DNA of 62,010 nt, taken from contig DCUZ01000065.1 of assembly GCA_002327305.1 (NCBI GenBank), forward strand, positions 1 to 62,010, given 5' to 3'. The DNA comes from Holophagales bacterium UBA2201. Lineage in GTDB: Bacteria > Acidobacteriota > Thermoanaerobaculia > UBA2201. Made by a program: the position numbers and the translations under genes. Positions 1 to 7,867 of this stretch are shown here, one piece after another (positions within the stretch are counted from its first letter, which is position 1; each line of letters starts with the position of its first letter). A model generated the notes under the pieces. That model saw only the letters and a list, made by a program, of their open reading frames with translations. It was not told where the DNA came from and did not search any database.

Positions 1-39
1 GAAGCCCGAAGGCGGAAGATTGCACAAAACGGGATGTAG

Positions 40-66
40 CGCAGGTCCTCCGACCTGCGGCTTTTT
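40..66 (+). terminator. Hairpin with U-run, likely intrinsic terminator
   Basis: An 8-bp stem (40-47 with 52-59, loop CTCC) is followed directly by a T-rich run at 62-66. It would end a transcript entering the window from the left on the + strand. A second perfect 8-bp hairpin (72-79 with 84-91) lies just after it without a T-run and may be part of a repetitive intergenic element. No gene is visible between 1 and 165. Confidence 0.55.
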
Positions 67-149
67 AAGACGGCCGGTTGGAGAACCGGCCCTGCATCAG
101 GCGGTCTCCGAACGCCGAACTCCCAACTCCCAACTTCCTCCCCCCATGC

Positions 150-155
150 TAAAAT
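150..155 (+). promoter_or_regulatory. -10 box (TAAAAT) for the 166 gene
   Basis: TAAAAT preceded by TGC (extended -10) lies 10 bases before the ATG at 166. There is no Shine-Dalgarno between them. It fits the near-leaderless pattern seen at other genes in this window, with one mismatch to TATAAT. Confidence 0.4.
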
Positions 156-165
156 GGTTTTTCCC

Positions 166-1134
166 ATGCGAATCTTAGTCACCGGCTGCACCGGCTTCAT
201 CGGCCGGCACCTTCTCCCGGCCCTGGCCGCCGACGGCCACGCCCTGCGCCTTCTCCACCGCTCCCCCCGTCAGGCGGACCCCCTTTCCGACTTCGGGGAG
301 CCGTTCCAGGGCGACCTGGACGATCGGGCCCGCCTGGCCGGGGCGGTGAAAGACATGGAGGCCGTGGTCCACGCGGCGGGGACCATCCGGGGCAACCGGG
401 AGGGGGACTTCATGCGGGGAAACGCGATCGCCGCCGCCCGGCTCGCCGGGGTCTGCCGCGAAGCCGGCACGGTGCGGCGCCTGGTCCATCTCTCCTCCCT
501 CTCCGCCTTCGGCCCGGCCGCCGGGGACCGCCTCCCGGACGAATCGGCCCCCCCCGCCCCCGTCTCCTCCTACGGGCGGAGCAAATTGGAGGCCGAGCGG
601 GCCCTGGACGCGGAGGCCGGGGGGATCGCCGTGACGCACCTCCGCCTCACCGCCGTCTACGGCCCCGGGGACCGGGAGACCCTGGCGCTCTTCCGCATGG
701 CCTCCCGCGGCGCCTTCTTCATGCCCGGGGGGGCGGAACGGCGCCTCCAGATGCTATTCGTGGAGGACGCCGTGGAGGCCGTCCGCGCCGCCCTCGCCGC
801 GGAGACGGCCGGGACCTTCTTCATCGCCCACCCCCGCGTCCTCACCTACGCCGACCTGGCCCTGGCCCTGGGGCAGGCCGCGGAGCGCAAGGGGGCCATT
901 CTCCCCCTCCCCGGCTTCCTGGTCCTCCTCCTGGCGTCCGTCAACCAGGGGCTGTCGGCCCTCGTCCGCCGCCCGGCCATGTTCAACCTGGGCAAGGCCC
1001 GTGAGATGCTCGCCCCCGCCTGGATTTGTTCCACGGAGAAGGCCCGGGATGTGCTAAACTTTGTGGCCCGGACGGACTTCCCCGAGGGCGCCCTGCGGAC
1101 CGTCCGGTGGTACCGTCAAAATCGCTGGCTTTAG
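166..1134 (+). CDS. NAD-dependent epimerase/dehydratase, ceramide-reductase (CerR)-like
   Basis: Extended short-chain dehydrogenase of 322 aa. A glycine-rich Rossmann motif TGCTGFIG (residues 6-13) binds NAD(P). The catalytic Ser lies at 110/111 and the YxxxK pair is Tyr136/Lys140. I chose ATG 166 over ATG 154 because the Rossmann strand begins there and 154 falls inside a -10-like box. It is followed 11 bp later by a serine palmitoyltransferase-like gene and then by a GNAT-type acyltransferase. In Caulobacter the same three families make ceramide: Spt, bacterial ceramide synthase, and CerR, which acts on the 3-oxo group. By context I infer a ceramide/3-ketosphinganine reductase. The family alone would equally fit a nucleotide-sugar epimerase, so the specific role is moderate confidence. 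Confidence 0.7.
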   Translation: MRILVTGCTGFIGRHLLPALAADGHALRLLHRSPRQADPLSDFGEPFQGDLDDRARLAGAVKDMEAVVHAAGTIRGNREGDFMRGNAIAAARLAGVCREAGTVRRLVHLSSLSAFGPAAGDRLPDESAPPAPVSSYGRSKLEAERALDAEAGGIAVTHLRLTAVYGPGDRETLALFRMASRGAFFMPGGAERRLQMLFVEDAVEAVRAALAAETAGTFFIAHPRVLTYADLALALGQAAERKGAILPLPGFLVLLLASVNQGLSALVRRPAMFNLGKAREMLAPAWICSTEKARDVLNFVARTDFPEGALRTVRWYRQNRWL

Positions 1135-1145
1135 AAGGAGCCGTT

Positions 1146-2330
1146 GTGGATCTTTTCCAGAAGTGCAGGGAATTCAAGGACGTCGAGCGCATCCAGGCCG
1201 CCGGCCTCTACGCCTATTTCCGGGAGATCTCCTCCCAGCAGGATCCCGAGGTCATCATCGGCGGCCGGCCGGTCATCATGCTGGGCTCCAACAACTACCT
1301 GGGCCTCACCAGCCATCCCCTGGTCAAGGAGCGCGCCGCCGCCGCCGCCATGAAGTACGGCTCCGGGTGCGCCGGGAGCCGCTTCCTCAACGGCACCCTC
1401 GACATCCACGTGGAACTGGAGGAGAAACTGGCCGCCTTCGTCCGCAAGGAGGCCGCCCTCGTCTTCTCCACCGGTTTCCAGACCAACCTCGGCGCCATCT
1501 CCACCCTCGCCGGGAAGGACGACGTGATCTACATTGACAAGGCCGACCACGCCTCCATCATCGACGGGTGCCGCCTCTCCTTCGCCAAGGTGCGCAAGTT
1601 CAACCACCTGGACCTGGGGCACCTGGAACAGCTCCTGGCCGCGGAAGGAGACGCCCCGGGCAAACTGGTCGTGGTGGACGGCGTCTTCTCCATGGAGGGG
1701 GACATCTTCCCCGTGGACCGGCTGGTGGAACTGGCCCCGAAATACGGCCTCAAGGTGATGGTGGACGACGCCCACGGCCTCGGCGTCCTGGGCGAGTCGG
1801 GGCGCGGCACGGCGATCCACTTCGGCGTCAACGACCGGGTGGATCTGGTCATGGGGACCTTCTCGAAATCCCTCGCCAGCGTCGGCGGATTCCTGGCCGG
1901 CCCCGCCGAGGTGATCAACTGGGTCAAGCACAAGGCCCGCCCCCTCATCTTCTCCGCCGCGCCCCCCCCGGCCTCGGTGGCGGCCGTCACCGCGGCGCTC
2001 GAGGTCATCGAAAACGAACCCGAGCGGCTCCAGCGGCTGTGGGACAACACCCGGGCCCTCATGGAGGGCCTGCGCGGCATGGGCTACGACCTGGGCGAAA
2101 CCGCCACCCCCATCATCCCCGTCATCGTGGGCGAGGACATGCTGGCGTTCAAGATGGTCGTGCGCCTCCAGGAACTGGGGGTCTTCGCCAACCCCGTCAT
2201 CTCCCCCGCCACCCCGCCGGGCCGGGCGCTGATCCGCAATTCGCTGATGGCCACCCACGAGCCCGTCCACCTGGAGCGGGCCCTCGAGGCCTTCCGCACC
2301 GCCGGCAGGGAGTTCGGGCTCGTCCCGTGA
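1146..2330 (+). CDS. spt: Serine palmitoyltransferase-like alpha-oxoamine synthase
   Basis: PLP enzyme of 394 aa in the alpha-oxoamine synthase family (SPT, BioF, KBL). SPT condenses L-serine with a long-chain acyl thioester to 3-ketosphinganine. Start is GTG 1146, with AGAAGGAG 7 bases upstream; earlier in-frame starts lie inside the preceding gene. Family blocks are MLGSNNYLGL, GCAGSRFLNGTLDIH, VDDAHGLGVLG, and the PLP lysine in GTFSKSLASVGGF (Lys241). GSRFLNGTLDIHxELE and GTFSKSLAS are wordings I associate with bacterial SPTs rather than BioF or KBL. No BioC/H/D or threonine dehydrogenase gene is adjacent, which also argues against biotin or threonine metabolism. Confidence 0.8.
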   Translation: MDLFQKCREFKDVERIQAAGLYAYFREISSQQDPEVIIGGRPVIMLGSNNYLGLTSHPLVKERAAAAAMKYGSGCAGSRFLNGTLDIHVELEEKLAAFVRKEAALVFSTGFQTNLGAISTLAGKDDVIYIDKADHASIIDGCRLSFAKVRKFNHLDLGHLEQLLAAEGDAPGKLVVVDGVFSMEGDIFPVDRLVELAPKYGLKVMVDDAHGLGVLGESGRGTAIHFGVNDRVDLVMGTFSKSLASVGGFLAGPAEVINWVKHKARPLIFSAAPPPASVAAVTAALEVIENEPERLQRLWDNTRALMEGLRGMGYDLGETATPIIPVIVGEDMLAFKMVVRLQELGVFANPVISPATPPGRALIRNSLMATHEPVHLERALEAFRTAGREFGLVP

Positions 2331-3442
2331 GCGTCGCGGTCCTGCCGGCGGAGGGACCGGGCGGCCTCAGGCGTTTCTGGCGCGTCCCATTCGCCCTTTA
2401 TCAGAACGACCGGAACTGGGTGGCGCCCCTCCGGGGCGATTACGCGCACCTCTTTTCCCCCTCGAATCCGTTCCTCAAGCACGCGGCGGTCAAGCCCTTC
2501 ATCGCCTGGCGCGACGGCCGCCCGGTCGGCACCATCGCCTATGTCCAGGATGAGAACCACATCCGCTTCCACGAGGAAAAGGCCGGCTTCTGGGGCTTCT
2601 TCGAATGCGCCGACGACCCGGAGGCCGCCGCGGCCCTCTTCGCCAGCGTGGAGGAGGAGGCGCGGGCGGCCGGGATGGAGCGGCTCCTGGGGCCCATGAA
2701 CCCCTCCACCAACGACTCCTGCGGCCTCCTCGTGGAAGGGTTCGACTCCCCCCCCGTGGTGATGATGCCCTACAATCCCCCCCGCTACGAAGCGCTGGTC
2801 GAGGCCAACGGCCACGCCAAGGCCAAGGACCTCTACGCCTACACCACCCCCATGACCGGCAAGTCCCTGGGCCGCCTGGAGCGCATCGCCCGGATCGCCT
2901 ACGCCAAGGCCCCCATCACCGTCAGGCCGGTGAACCTGAAAATACTGGAAGAGGAACTGGTCCCCGTCATGAGCATCTACAACGAGGCCTGGGAGAAGAA
3001 CTGGGGGTTCGTCCCCCTGACGGAGGAGGAGATCCGCGACCTGGCCAAGCGGCTCAAGCCCATCATCGTCCCCGAGCTCGTTCAGGTGGCGTTTGTGGAC
3101 GGCGACCCGGCGGCCTTCATCATGACCCTCCCCGACGCCAACGAGGCCCTGATCAAGATCCGCGGCCGGCTGGACCCCTGGTCGCTCGTCAAGCTCCTCT
3201 ACTGGTCGAAGCGCATCCGCGGCCTGCGCCTCGTCACCCTGGGCGTCAAGGCCAAGTACCGCGTCATGGGGCTCGACGCCTGCCTGTATTATGAGAGTTT
3301 GAAACGGGGCCTGACGATGAAGTACGACCGCGTGGAGGTCTCCTGGATCCTCGAGGACAACACCATCATGCAGAAAGCCATCCGGCTGATCGACGGGCGG
3401 AAGTACAAGACGTACCGGATTTATTCGAAAGAGATCGGCTGA
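2327..3442 (+). CDS. GNAT-type acyltransferase, candidate bacterial ceramide synthase
   Basis: 371-aa protein starting at GTG 2327, overlapping the spt stop by four bases (GTGA), so translationally coupled. The N-terminal block NPFLKHAAVKPFIAWRDG then RPVGTIAY, followed by GFWGFFEC and GPMNPSTNDSCGLLV, is typical of a large GNAT-fold family often annotated only as hypothetical or N-acetyltransferase. Bacterial ceramide synthase (bCerS) of Caulobacter is a GNAT-superfamily protein encoded near spt. Coupling to an SPT-like gene makes N-acylation of a sphingoid base or 3-ketosphinganine the best guess. Acyl donor and substrate cannot be read from sequence. Confidence 0.65.
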   Translation: MSVAVLPAEGPGGLRRFWRVPFALYQNDRNWVAPLRGDYAHLFSPSNPFLKHAAVKPFIAWRDGRPVGTIAYVQDENHIRFHEEKAGFWGFFECADDPEAAAALFASVEEEARAAGMERLLGPMNPSTNDSCGLLVEGFDSPPVVMMPYNPPRYEALVEANGHAKAKDLYAYTTPMTGKSLGRLERIARIAYAKAPITVRPVNLKILEEELVPVMSIYNEAWEKNWGFVPLTEEEIRDLAKRLKPIIVPELVQVAFVDGDPAAFIMTLPDANEALIKIRGRLDPWSLVKLLYWSKRIRGLRLVTLGVKAKYRVMGLDACLYYESLKRGLTMKYDRVEVSWILEDNTIMQKAIRLIDGRKYKTYRIYSKEIG

Positions 3443-3813
3443 ACAGCCGGTTCCAAGTTCCAGGTTTCAGGTTTCAGGTCCCCCCGCCCGCCATATCGGG
3501 AATCCAATCACTATTCTGCTCGCCAGGAATCATGTAGCGTCCTCTGGCCGCCGAGGACGGCATCGGCGCCCCGTCGCATGCCTCGCGCGCTCCCACAGGG
3601 GCGGAGGGGCGCGCCGCCGGTCCGCCCCGAGGCCTTGCCCCCAAAAGCGATGAAGAAAGAAACAGGAGCAGGAACGGCTCGCGGCGGCGCGTTTGAGCCG
3701 CCCCAAGGCGGCGGGCGGCGGGCACAAAAAAAAAGGGCATCGTGTCCCTTCTTTCTCGTGCTCTTCGCTTTTCAAATCAGCGGTGGGGTGGCCTTGAGCA
3801 ACATATTACTCGG
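3443..3813. other. Intergenic region without a supported gene
   Basis: About 370 bases after the ceramide-type operon. It holds low-complexity text (a repeated GGTTTCAG near 3460-3478, an A9 run near 3726) and GC-rich palindromic stretches around 3680-3720. Short open frames here lack ribosome sites and recognisable protein. The GC-rich style ends abruptly at the inverted repeat at 3815. Confidence 0.5.
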
Positions 3814-3814
3814 A

Positions 3815-3833
3815 AATAGGTGACTGTCCCTAA
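3815..3833. repeat. Left 19-bp inverted repeat of an AT-rich cassette
   Basis: AATAGGTGACTGTCCCTAA. The exact reverse complement occurs at 5114-5132. Everything between the two copies is AT-rich and encodes two small lipoproteins. Confidence 0.7.
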
Positions 3834-3847
3834 TTACACTAATTACA

Positions 3848-4246
3848 TTAATAATGCGGAGTACTGCTTCGTATTAGTTTTTGTGATTGTGGATCAAAAT
3901 ACAATTGATAAATAAATGCTCCATTTTGGTTGAAAATATTCATATAGATATAGTTTGTTTTTCGCACCGCCCTCTTTGAGTAATCGCTAAATCGGAATAA
4001 TATGTACATTTCCTCGCAATCCTGATCAAGAGCAACAGCACCCTTTTTTAAGATCGCATGAATATAGAACTCATCCTCAAATCTAAATGTATAACGATCT
4101 CCATAAAGACTTTCAAGCTCACGAATTTTTCTTTTATCTTCATCGGAAGGATGTGCACATCCTGCAAAAGATAAAGAAATAAATAAGACCCAAAATATTG
4201 CTTTACGGACGCTAACAGCACTTTGCACATGATGTTTCAAGTGCAT
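3848..4246 (-). CDS. Small putative lipoprotein in AT-rich island
   Basis: 132-aa protein of unknown function. A hydrophobic N-terminal segment ends in SFAGC (Cys30), a near-consensus lipobox, so export and lipid modification are likely. The mature part is short, mixed charged/aromatic, with no motif I recognise. AAGGAA lies about 6 bases before ATG 4246, supporting the start. Base composition is far more AT-rich than neighbouring genes. Together with flanking copies of the GGTGACTGTCCC motif this suggests horizontal acquisition. Confidence 0.6.
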   Translation of the reverse strand: MHLKHHVQSAVSVRKAIFWVLFISLSFAGCAHPSDEDKRKIRELESLYGDRYTFRFEDEFYIHAILKKGAVALDQDCEEMYILFRFSDYSKRAVRKTNYIYMNIFNQNGAFIYQLYFDPQSQKLIRSSTPHY

Positions 4247-4320
4247 TGGAATTTCCTTCCTTCAAGCATTAAATTCCTTTCGAACATTTAAAACCTCGTA
4301 GGGACTGTGTCTATTTTCCT

Positions 4321-4465
4321 AAATAGGTAACTGTCCCTAATTTCTGATAGTTCCCGAGCAGGGTCCCGGCGGCCAAAACGATCAGGACTACAAGAATCTG
4401 ACGCGCGGCGCTCTTCATAGTCTATGTTGATCCTTCATAAAATAGGGACTGTCCCTATTTTCCCT
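4321..4465. repeat. Internal copies of the cassette repeat motif
   Basis: Between the two lipoprotein genes the motif occurs at 4321-4343 (AAATAGGTAACTGTCCCTAA form) and 4439-4462 (AATAGGGACTGTCCCTATT, itself palindromic). A partial copy (GGGACTGTGTCTATTTT) sits at 4301-4317. This 236-bp intergenic space holds no other supported feature. Confidence 0.6.
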
Positions 4466-4482
4466 AGATTCCTAAGTTACTA

Positions 4483-5076
4483 TCACCAGCAATTAGGGCC
4501 TAACGGTTTGGAAATCCGATGCAGGACTTGTGGGAGAGAGTTGCAGTCCAGGACTTCTCCGCTGGCAATCATGTCCTCAAACTGCGAAAGAACAGGGCTT
4601 GGCACGAGAAAATCAGTCCCTTGAACCCGAAGAGAATATAGTTGTTGATATTTGTTCGGCCAGAAGTCCATCACCGGTCTGTCAAGGGAGATAATGCCAT
4701 TCGAGAAGGTTGCTTTTCTCTCGAAATCGGCGGTGCCGACGCAGCCCCACATATGAAAGCGGGCTCTGTAGCCATCGTCAATTGTAGATATCGAGAGCTT
4801 CGTGCCGAAAAATCCCGTCGCAAATTTCCACTCGTCTGCGATTTCCATTTGCGGGTAAATCAATTTCGGGTCCGGTTGAGGAGCATTCGCCTGGTCTGGA
4901 TGCCATATCTCCAATTCTTGTTCGAATTCGAAAGTCAAGGAGCGTTCTACCATTTCCATATTTTGCTGAAGCTTCCGATGAGCCTGCTCTCTCACCGAAT
5001 CAGGCATCCGTCGAGCACAGGAGAGCAACGCAACTTCCAAGAGCAGTGCTCCAATGAGCAATTTGCGCCCAGTCAT
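4483..5076 (-). CDS. Putative lipoprotein in AT-rich island
   Basis: 197-aa protein starting at ATG 5076, chosen because GAGAGG lies 7 bases upstream. Upstream in-frame ATGs either lack this spacing or run into the repeat at 5101. The signal peptide ends in LLSC (Cys20), a good lipobox. The mature domain has no family I recognise. It contains a GCVGTADFERK segment and an aromatic-rich C-terminal half, compatible with a small beta-rich periplasmic protein. It is more AT-rich than the chromosome around it and lies inside the 19-bp inverted-repeat cassette. Confidence 0.65.
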   Translation of the reverse strand: MTGRKLLIGALLLEVALLSCARRMPDSVREQAHRKLQQNMEMVERSLTFEFEQELEIWHPDQANAPQPDPKLIYPQMEIADEWKFATGFFGTKLSISTIDDGYRARFHMWGCVGTADFERKATFSNGIISLDRPVMDFWPNKYQQLYSLRVQGTDFLVPSPVLSQFEDMIASGEVLDCNSLPQVLHRISKPLGPNCW

Positions 5077-5100
5077 ATTCATGCCTCTCATTAAGCGATT

Positions 5101-5132
5101 TAGGGACAGTGATTTAGGGACAGTCACCTATT
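5101..5132. repeat. Right inverted repeat of the cassette, partly doubled
   Basis: 5114-5132 is the exact reverse complement of 3815-3833. It is preceded at 5101-5110 by a second partial copy (TAGGGACAGT). Related GGGACAGCCACC copies lie further right at 5270-5281 and 5290-5301, just before the next gene. Confidence 0.7.
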
Positions 5133-5216
5133 ATTGCCTTCCTTTAATCCCCATGCCTGGGGAAAGGGCCCAGGGCTGGCCATTCAACCATTTGCCCGCC
5201 TTCCACCCTTCCCGAG

Positions 5217-5240
5217 ATGCCGGATCAAGTCCGGCATGAC
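5217..5240. repeat. Palindromic intergenic element
   Basis: TGCCGGA-TCAAG-TCCGGCA forms a 7-bp hairpin at 5219-5237. This kind of short palindrome is commonly dispersed between genes in high-GC genomes. No gene is supported between 5133 and 5327. Confidence 0.5.
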
Positions 5241-5327
5241 AGCATCGGCAGGGCGAAAGGGAAAATCTTGGGACAGCCACCAATATTCAGGGACAGCCAC
5301 CTTCGCGAAGTCGCGGCTTCGCCGCGC

Positions 5328-5543
5328 CTACCGCTCCACTTCGAAGTCGGCGCTGGGCTCCAGGAGGGGGTCCACGCAGATGAGGGCGGTCTGGGTGATG
5401 GGGAGCATGTAGGTGTGGCGCTTTTCCCTGACCTTGATCTGCAGTTCGTAGTAGCCGTCGTCGGAAATGGCGATCAGCGACCCTTCGACGTTCTTGAAGT
5501 CCATGACGGGGCAGGTGATGTAGACCTTGCTGGGAAATTCCAT
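5328..5543 (-). CDS. Small conserved-looking protein downstream of ligA
   Basis: 71-aa soluble protein, function not recognised. AAGGAG lies 6 bases before ATG 5543, and the start follows the ligA stop by only 10 bases, so it is read as the last gene of the ligA transcription unit. It contains a compact beta-type pattern (VEGSLIAISDDGYYELQIKV) and ends acidic (EPSADFEVER). GC usage matches the chromosome, unlike the AT-rich cassette to its left. Confidence 0.6.
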   Translation of the reverse strand: MEFPSKVYITCPVMDFKNVEGSLIAISDDGYYELQIKVREKRHTYMLPITQTALICVDPLLEPSADFEVER

Positions 5544-5553
5544 GGCTCGCTCC

Positions 5554-7581
5554 TTATTCTGCGGTTTCGCGCATCATCGTCATTATTGTATCCCAATCGG
5601 CCGTTTTTATCCCGAGTTTCTTCGCCTTTTCCAGTTGCGACCCCGGCTCCTCCCCCACCACGAGGTACGCCAGTTTTCCGGAGACCGAGCCCACCACCTT
5701 TCCCCCGGCGGCTTCGATCCGGGCCTTGGCCTCGTCACGGGAGATCCCCGGCAGGGTCCCCGTGATGACGAAGGAGAGGCCGGAGAGGGGCTTCGGCCCC
5801 GAGGCGTCCTCCTGGAAGACCGGCTCCACCCCCGCTTGCTTCAACCGCCGGAGGAGGTCGAGGGTGCCGGGGTTGCGGACAAAGGCCAGGACGCTGCCGG
5901 CGATCCGCTCCCCGATGTCGGGCAGGGCCAGCAACTCCTCCTCCGTGGCTTTTTGGAGGGCCTCGGGGCTCCGGTAGTGGGCGGCGAGGGTCCTGGCCGC
6001 CTTCTCCCCCACGAACCGGATGCCGAGGCCGAAGAGAAAGCGGTTCAGGGACGGCCGCTTGGCCGCTTCGACGGCCTGCACGAGGTTCTCCGCCTTTTTC
6101 GCGGCCCAACCGGGGAGGACCGCGAGATCGGCGGCCCTGAGGCGGTAGATGGAGACGATGTCCTGAAGCAACTCCGCCTTGAACAACTGCTCCACGCTTT
6201 TCCACCCCAGCCCCTCGATGTCGAGGGCGTGGCGCGAGGCGTAATGGTAGAGCGCCTCCAGGGCCAGGGCCGGACAGGAGGGATTGATGCACCGGACGGC
6301 CACCTCGCCGGGGAACCGCGTCACCGGGGCTCCGCACTCGGGGCAATGGTCGGGCATCCGGAAGGGTTCGGCGCCTTCGGGGCGCTTCTCAAGCACCACC
6401 CGCGTCACCTTGGGGATGACGTCGCCCCCCTTCTCCACCATCACGGCGTCGCCGACGCGGATGTCCTTGCGGGCCAGGTCCTCGTAGTTGTGGAGGGTGG
6501 CCCGCTGGACCGTGGAGCCCTTCAGCGCGACGGGGGTGAGGTCGGCCACCGGGGTGAGGACGCCGGTGCGCCCCACCTGCACCCGGATGGCCAGGACGCG
6601 GGCCTCGGCCCCCTCGGGGGGGTATTTGTAGGCGATGGCCCACCGGGGGAACTTGGCCGTGGCGCCGAGACGCTCCTGCAACGGCTTTTCGTCCACCTTC
6701 ACGACAATGCCGTCGCTTTCGCAGTCCAGCCCCTCGCGCCGGTCCTTCGCCTCCTGGATGAAGGCCTTGACCGACCCGAGATCGGAGAGGTGGCGCCGAA
6801 GGGGGTTGACGGGGAACCCCAGCCGCTCCAAAAGGGCGATGTCCTCCGTCTGGCTCCGGCTCTCCGCCCCCTCGACCCGGGCGATGTGGTAGAAGTAGGT
6901 CCGCAGTTTGCGCGCCGCGGTGAGTTGGGGGTCCAGGAGGCGCAGCGACCCCGAGGCGGCGTTGCGGGGGTTGGCGAAGACCGCCTCCCCGGCCTCCTCC
7001 CTGGCGGCGTTGAGGGCCTTGAAGACCTCCCATGGCATATACACCTCCCCCCGCACCTCCAGCAGGGGCAGGGGCTCGGTTAGGACCAGGGGGAGGGCGC
7101 GGATGGTCCGGGCGTTGGCGGTGACATCCTCCCCCGTCGCGCCGTCGCCCCGGGTGGCCGCCAGGGCCAGGCGCCCCTTCTCATACAGGACGGTGATGGA
7201 GAGGCCGTCGATCTTGAGTTCCGCCTCGTAGGAAAATGCCTCGCCGGGGATGAGCTTGCGGAACCGTTCCTCCCACTCGTCGAGCTCCCCGAAGGCGTAG
7301 CAGTTCTCCAGGGACAGGAGGGGCACCGCGTGGACCACCTTCCCGAACTCGTCCACCGGCTCGCCCCCCACCCGTTGCGTGGGGCTGTCGGGGACCACCA
7401 GGTCCGGGTGCTCATCCTCCAGCGCTTTCAGTTCCCGCATCAGGGCGTCGAATTCGGCATCGGTGATCTCCGGGGCGTTCCGGACATAATAGAGGCGCTC
7501 GTGCCGGCGGATCTCGTCGCGCAATCTCTCAATGCTCCTTAATCGGGTATGCTTTATCGGCTTGTCTCCCTGGCTAACCAT
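5554..7581 (-). CDS. ligA: NAD-dependent DNA ligase
   Basis: Seals nicks during replication and repair using NAD+. 675 aa, normal for the family. The order is complete: Ia domain with YY near residue 32, adenylation domain with the nucleotidyl lysine in KIDG (Lys123), OB fold, a four-Cys zinc finger (CPECG...CINPSC), HhH repeats (GLGIRFVGEKAA) and a C-terminal BRCT domain (GLSFVITGTLPG). Start ATG 7581 is chosen for AAGGACC 5 bases upstream; a longer frame to 7626 would lie inside the upstream gene. The first codons overlap an AT-rich membrane-protein gene by 8 bases. Confidence 0.97.
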   Translation of the reverse strand: MVSQGDKPIKHTRLRSIERLRDEIRRHERLYYVRNAPEITDAEFDALMRELKALEDEHPDLVVPDSPTQRVGGEPVDEFGKVVHAVPLLSLENCYAFGELDEWEERFRKLIPGEAFSYEAELKIDGLSITVLYEKGRLALAATRGDGATGEDVTANARTIRALPLVLTEPLPLLEVRGEVYMPWEVFKALNAAREEAGEAVFANPRNAASGSLRLLDPQLTAARKLRTYFYHIARVEGAESRSQTEDIALLERLGFPVNPLRRHLSDLGSVKAFIQEAKDRREGLDCESDGIVVKVDEKPLQERLGATAKFPRWAIAYKYPPEGAEARVLAIRVQVGRTGVLTPVADLTPVALKGSTVQRATLHNYEDLARKDIRVGDAVMVEKGGDVIPKVTRVVLEKRPEGAEPFRMPDHCPECGAPVTRFPGEVAVRCINPSCPALALEALYHYASRHALDIEGLGWKSVEQLFKAELLQDIVSIYRLRAADLAVLPGWAAKKAENLVQAVEAAKRPSLNRFLFGLGIRFVGEKAARTLAAHYRSPEALQKATEEELLALPDIGERIAGSVLAFVRNPGTLDLLRRLKQAGVEPVFQEDASGPKPLSGLSFVITGTLPGISRDEAKARIEAAGGKVVGSVSGKLAYLVVGEEPGSQLEKAKKLGIKTADWDTIMTMMRETAE

Positions 7582-7867
7582 TCTGGTCCTTATTATTTTC
7601 AGTGCCCAAAGGCAGGTTGTTCTCAATTACTTTTTCTGATTTTGATTTAATTTTAGCTGCGGCATAGTTGCCCAACTCGGATACAAGGAATAGAAAAGCC
7701 GTTGCCGACCATGGGAGAATAAAGCAAAAGCCAAGAATCGCTTTGAAAAATTCTGGAGATTCTGCTCGCCAAGTATACATGAACCATAGCAGCGACAAAG
7801 AAAAGAAAGTCTGCGCGATCAGGAATATCAACGCAAATGAACGAGCTTTATCTAATATTCGTCTCAT
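7574..7867 (-). CDS. Small two-helix membrane protein, AT-rich
   Basis: 97 aa, beginning at ATG 7867 inside the end of the RNase Z-like gene (20-bp overlap) and ending inside the start of ligA (8-bp overlap). Two hydrophobic segments (about residues 11-30 and 44-63) predict an inner-membrane hairpin, followed by a Lys/Asn-rich tail. Composition is clearly lower in GC than both neighbours, so it may be an insertion captured into the transcription unit. No family recognised. Confidence 0.55.
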   Translation of the reverse strand: MRRILDKARSFALIFLIAQTFFSLSLLWFMYTWRAESPEFFKAILGFCFILPWSATAFLFLVSELGNYAAAKIKSKSEKVIENNLPLGTENNKDQNG

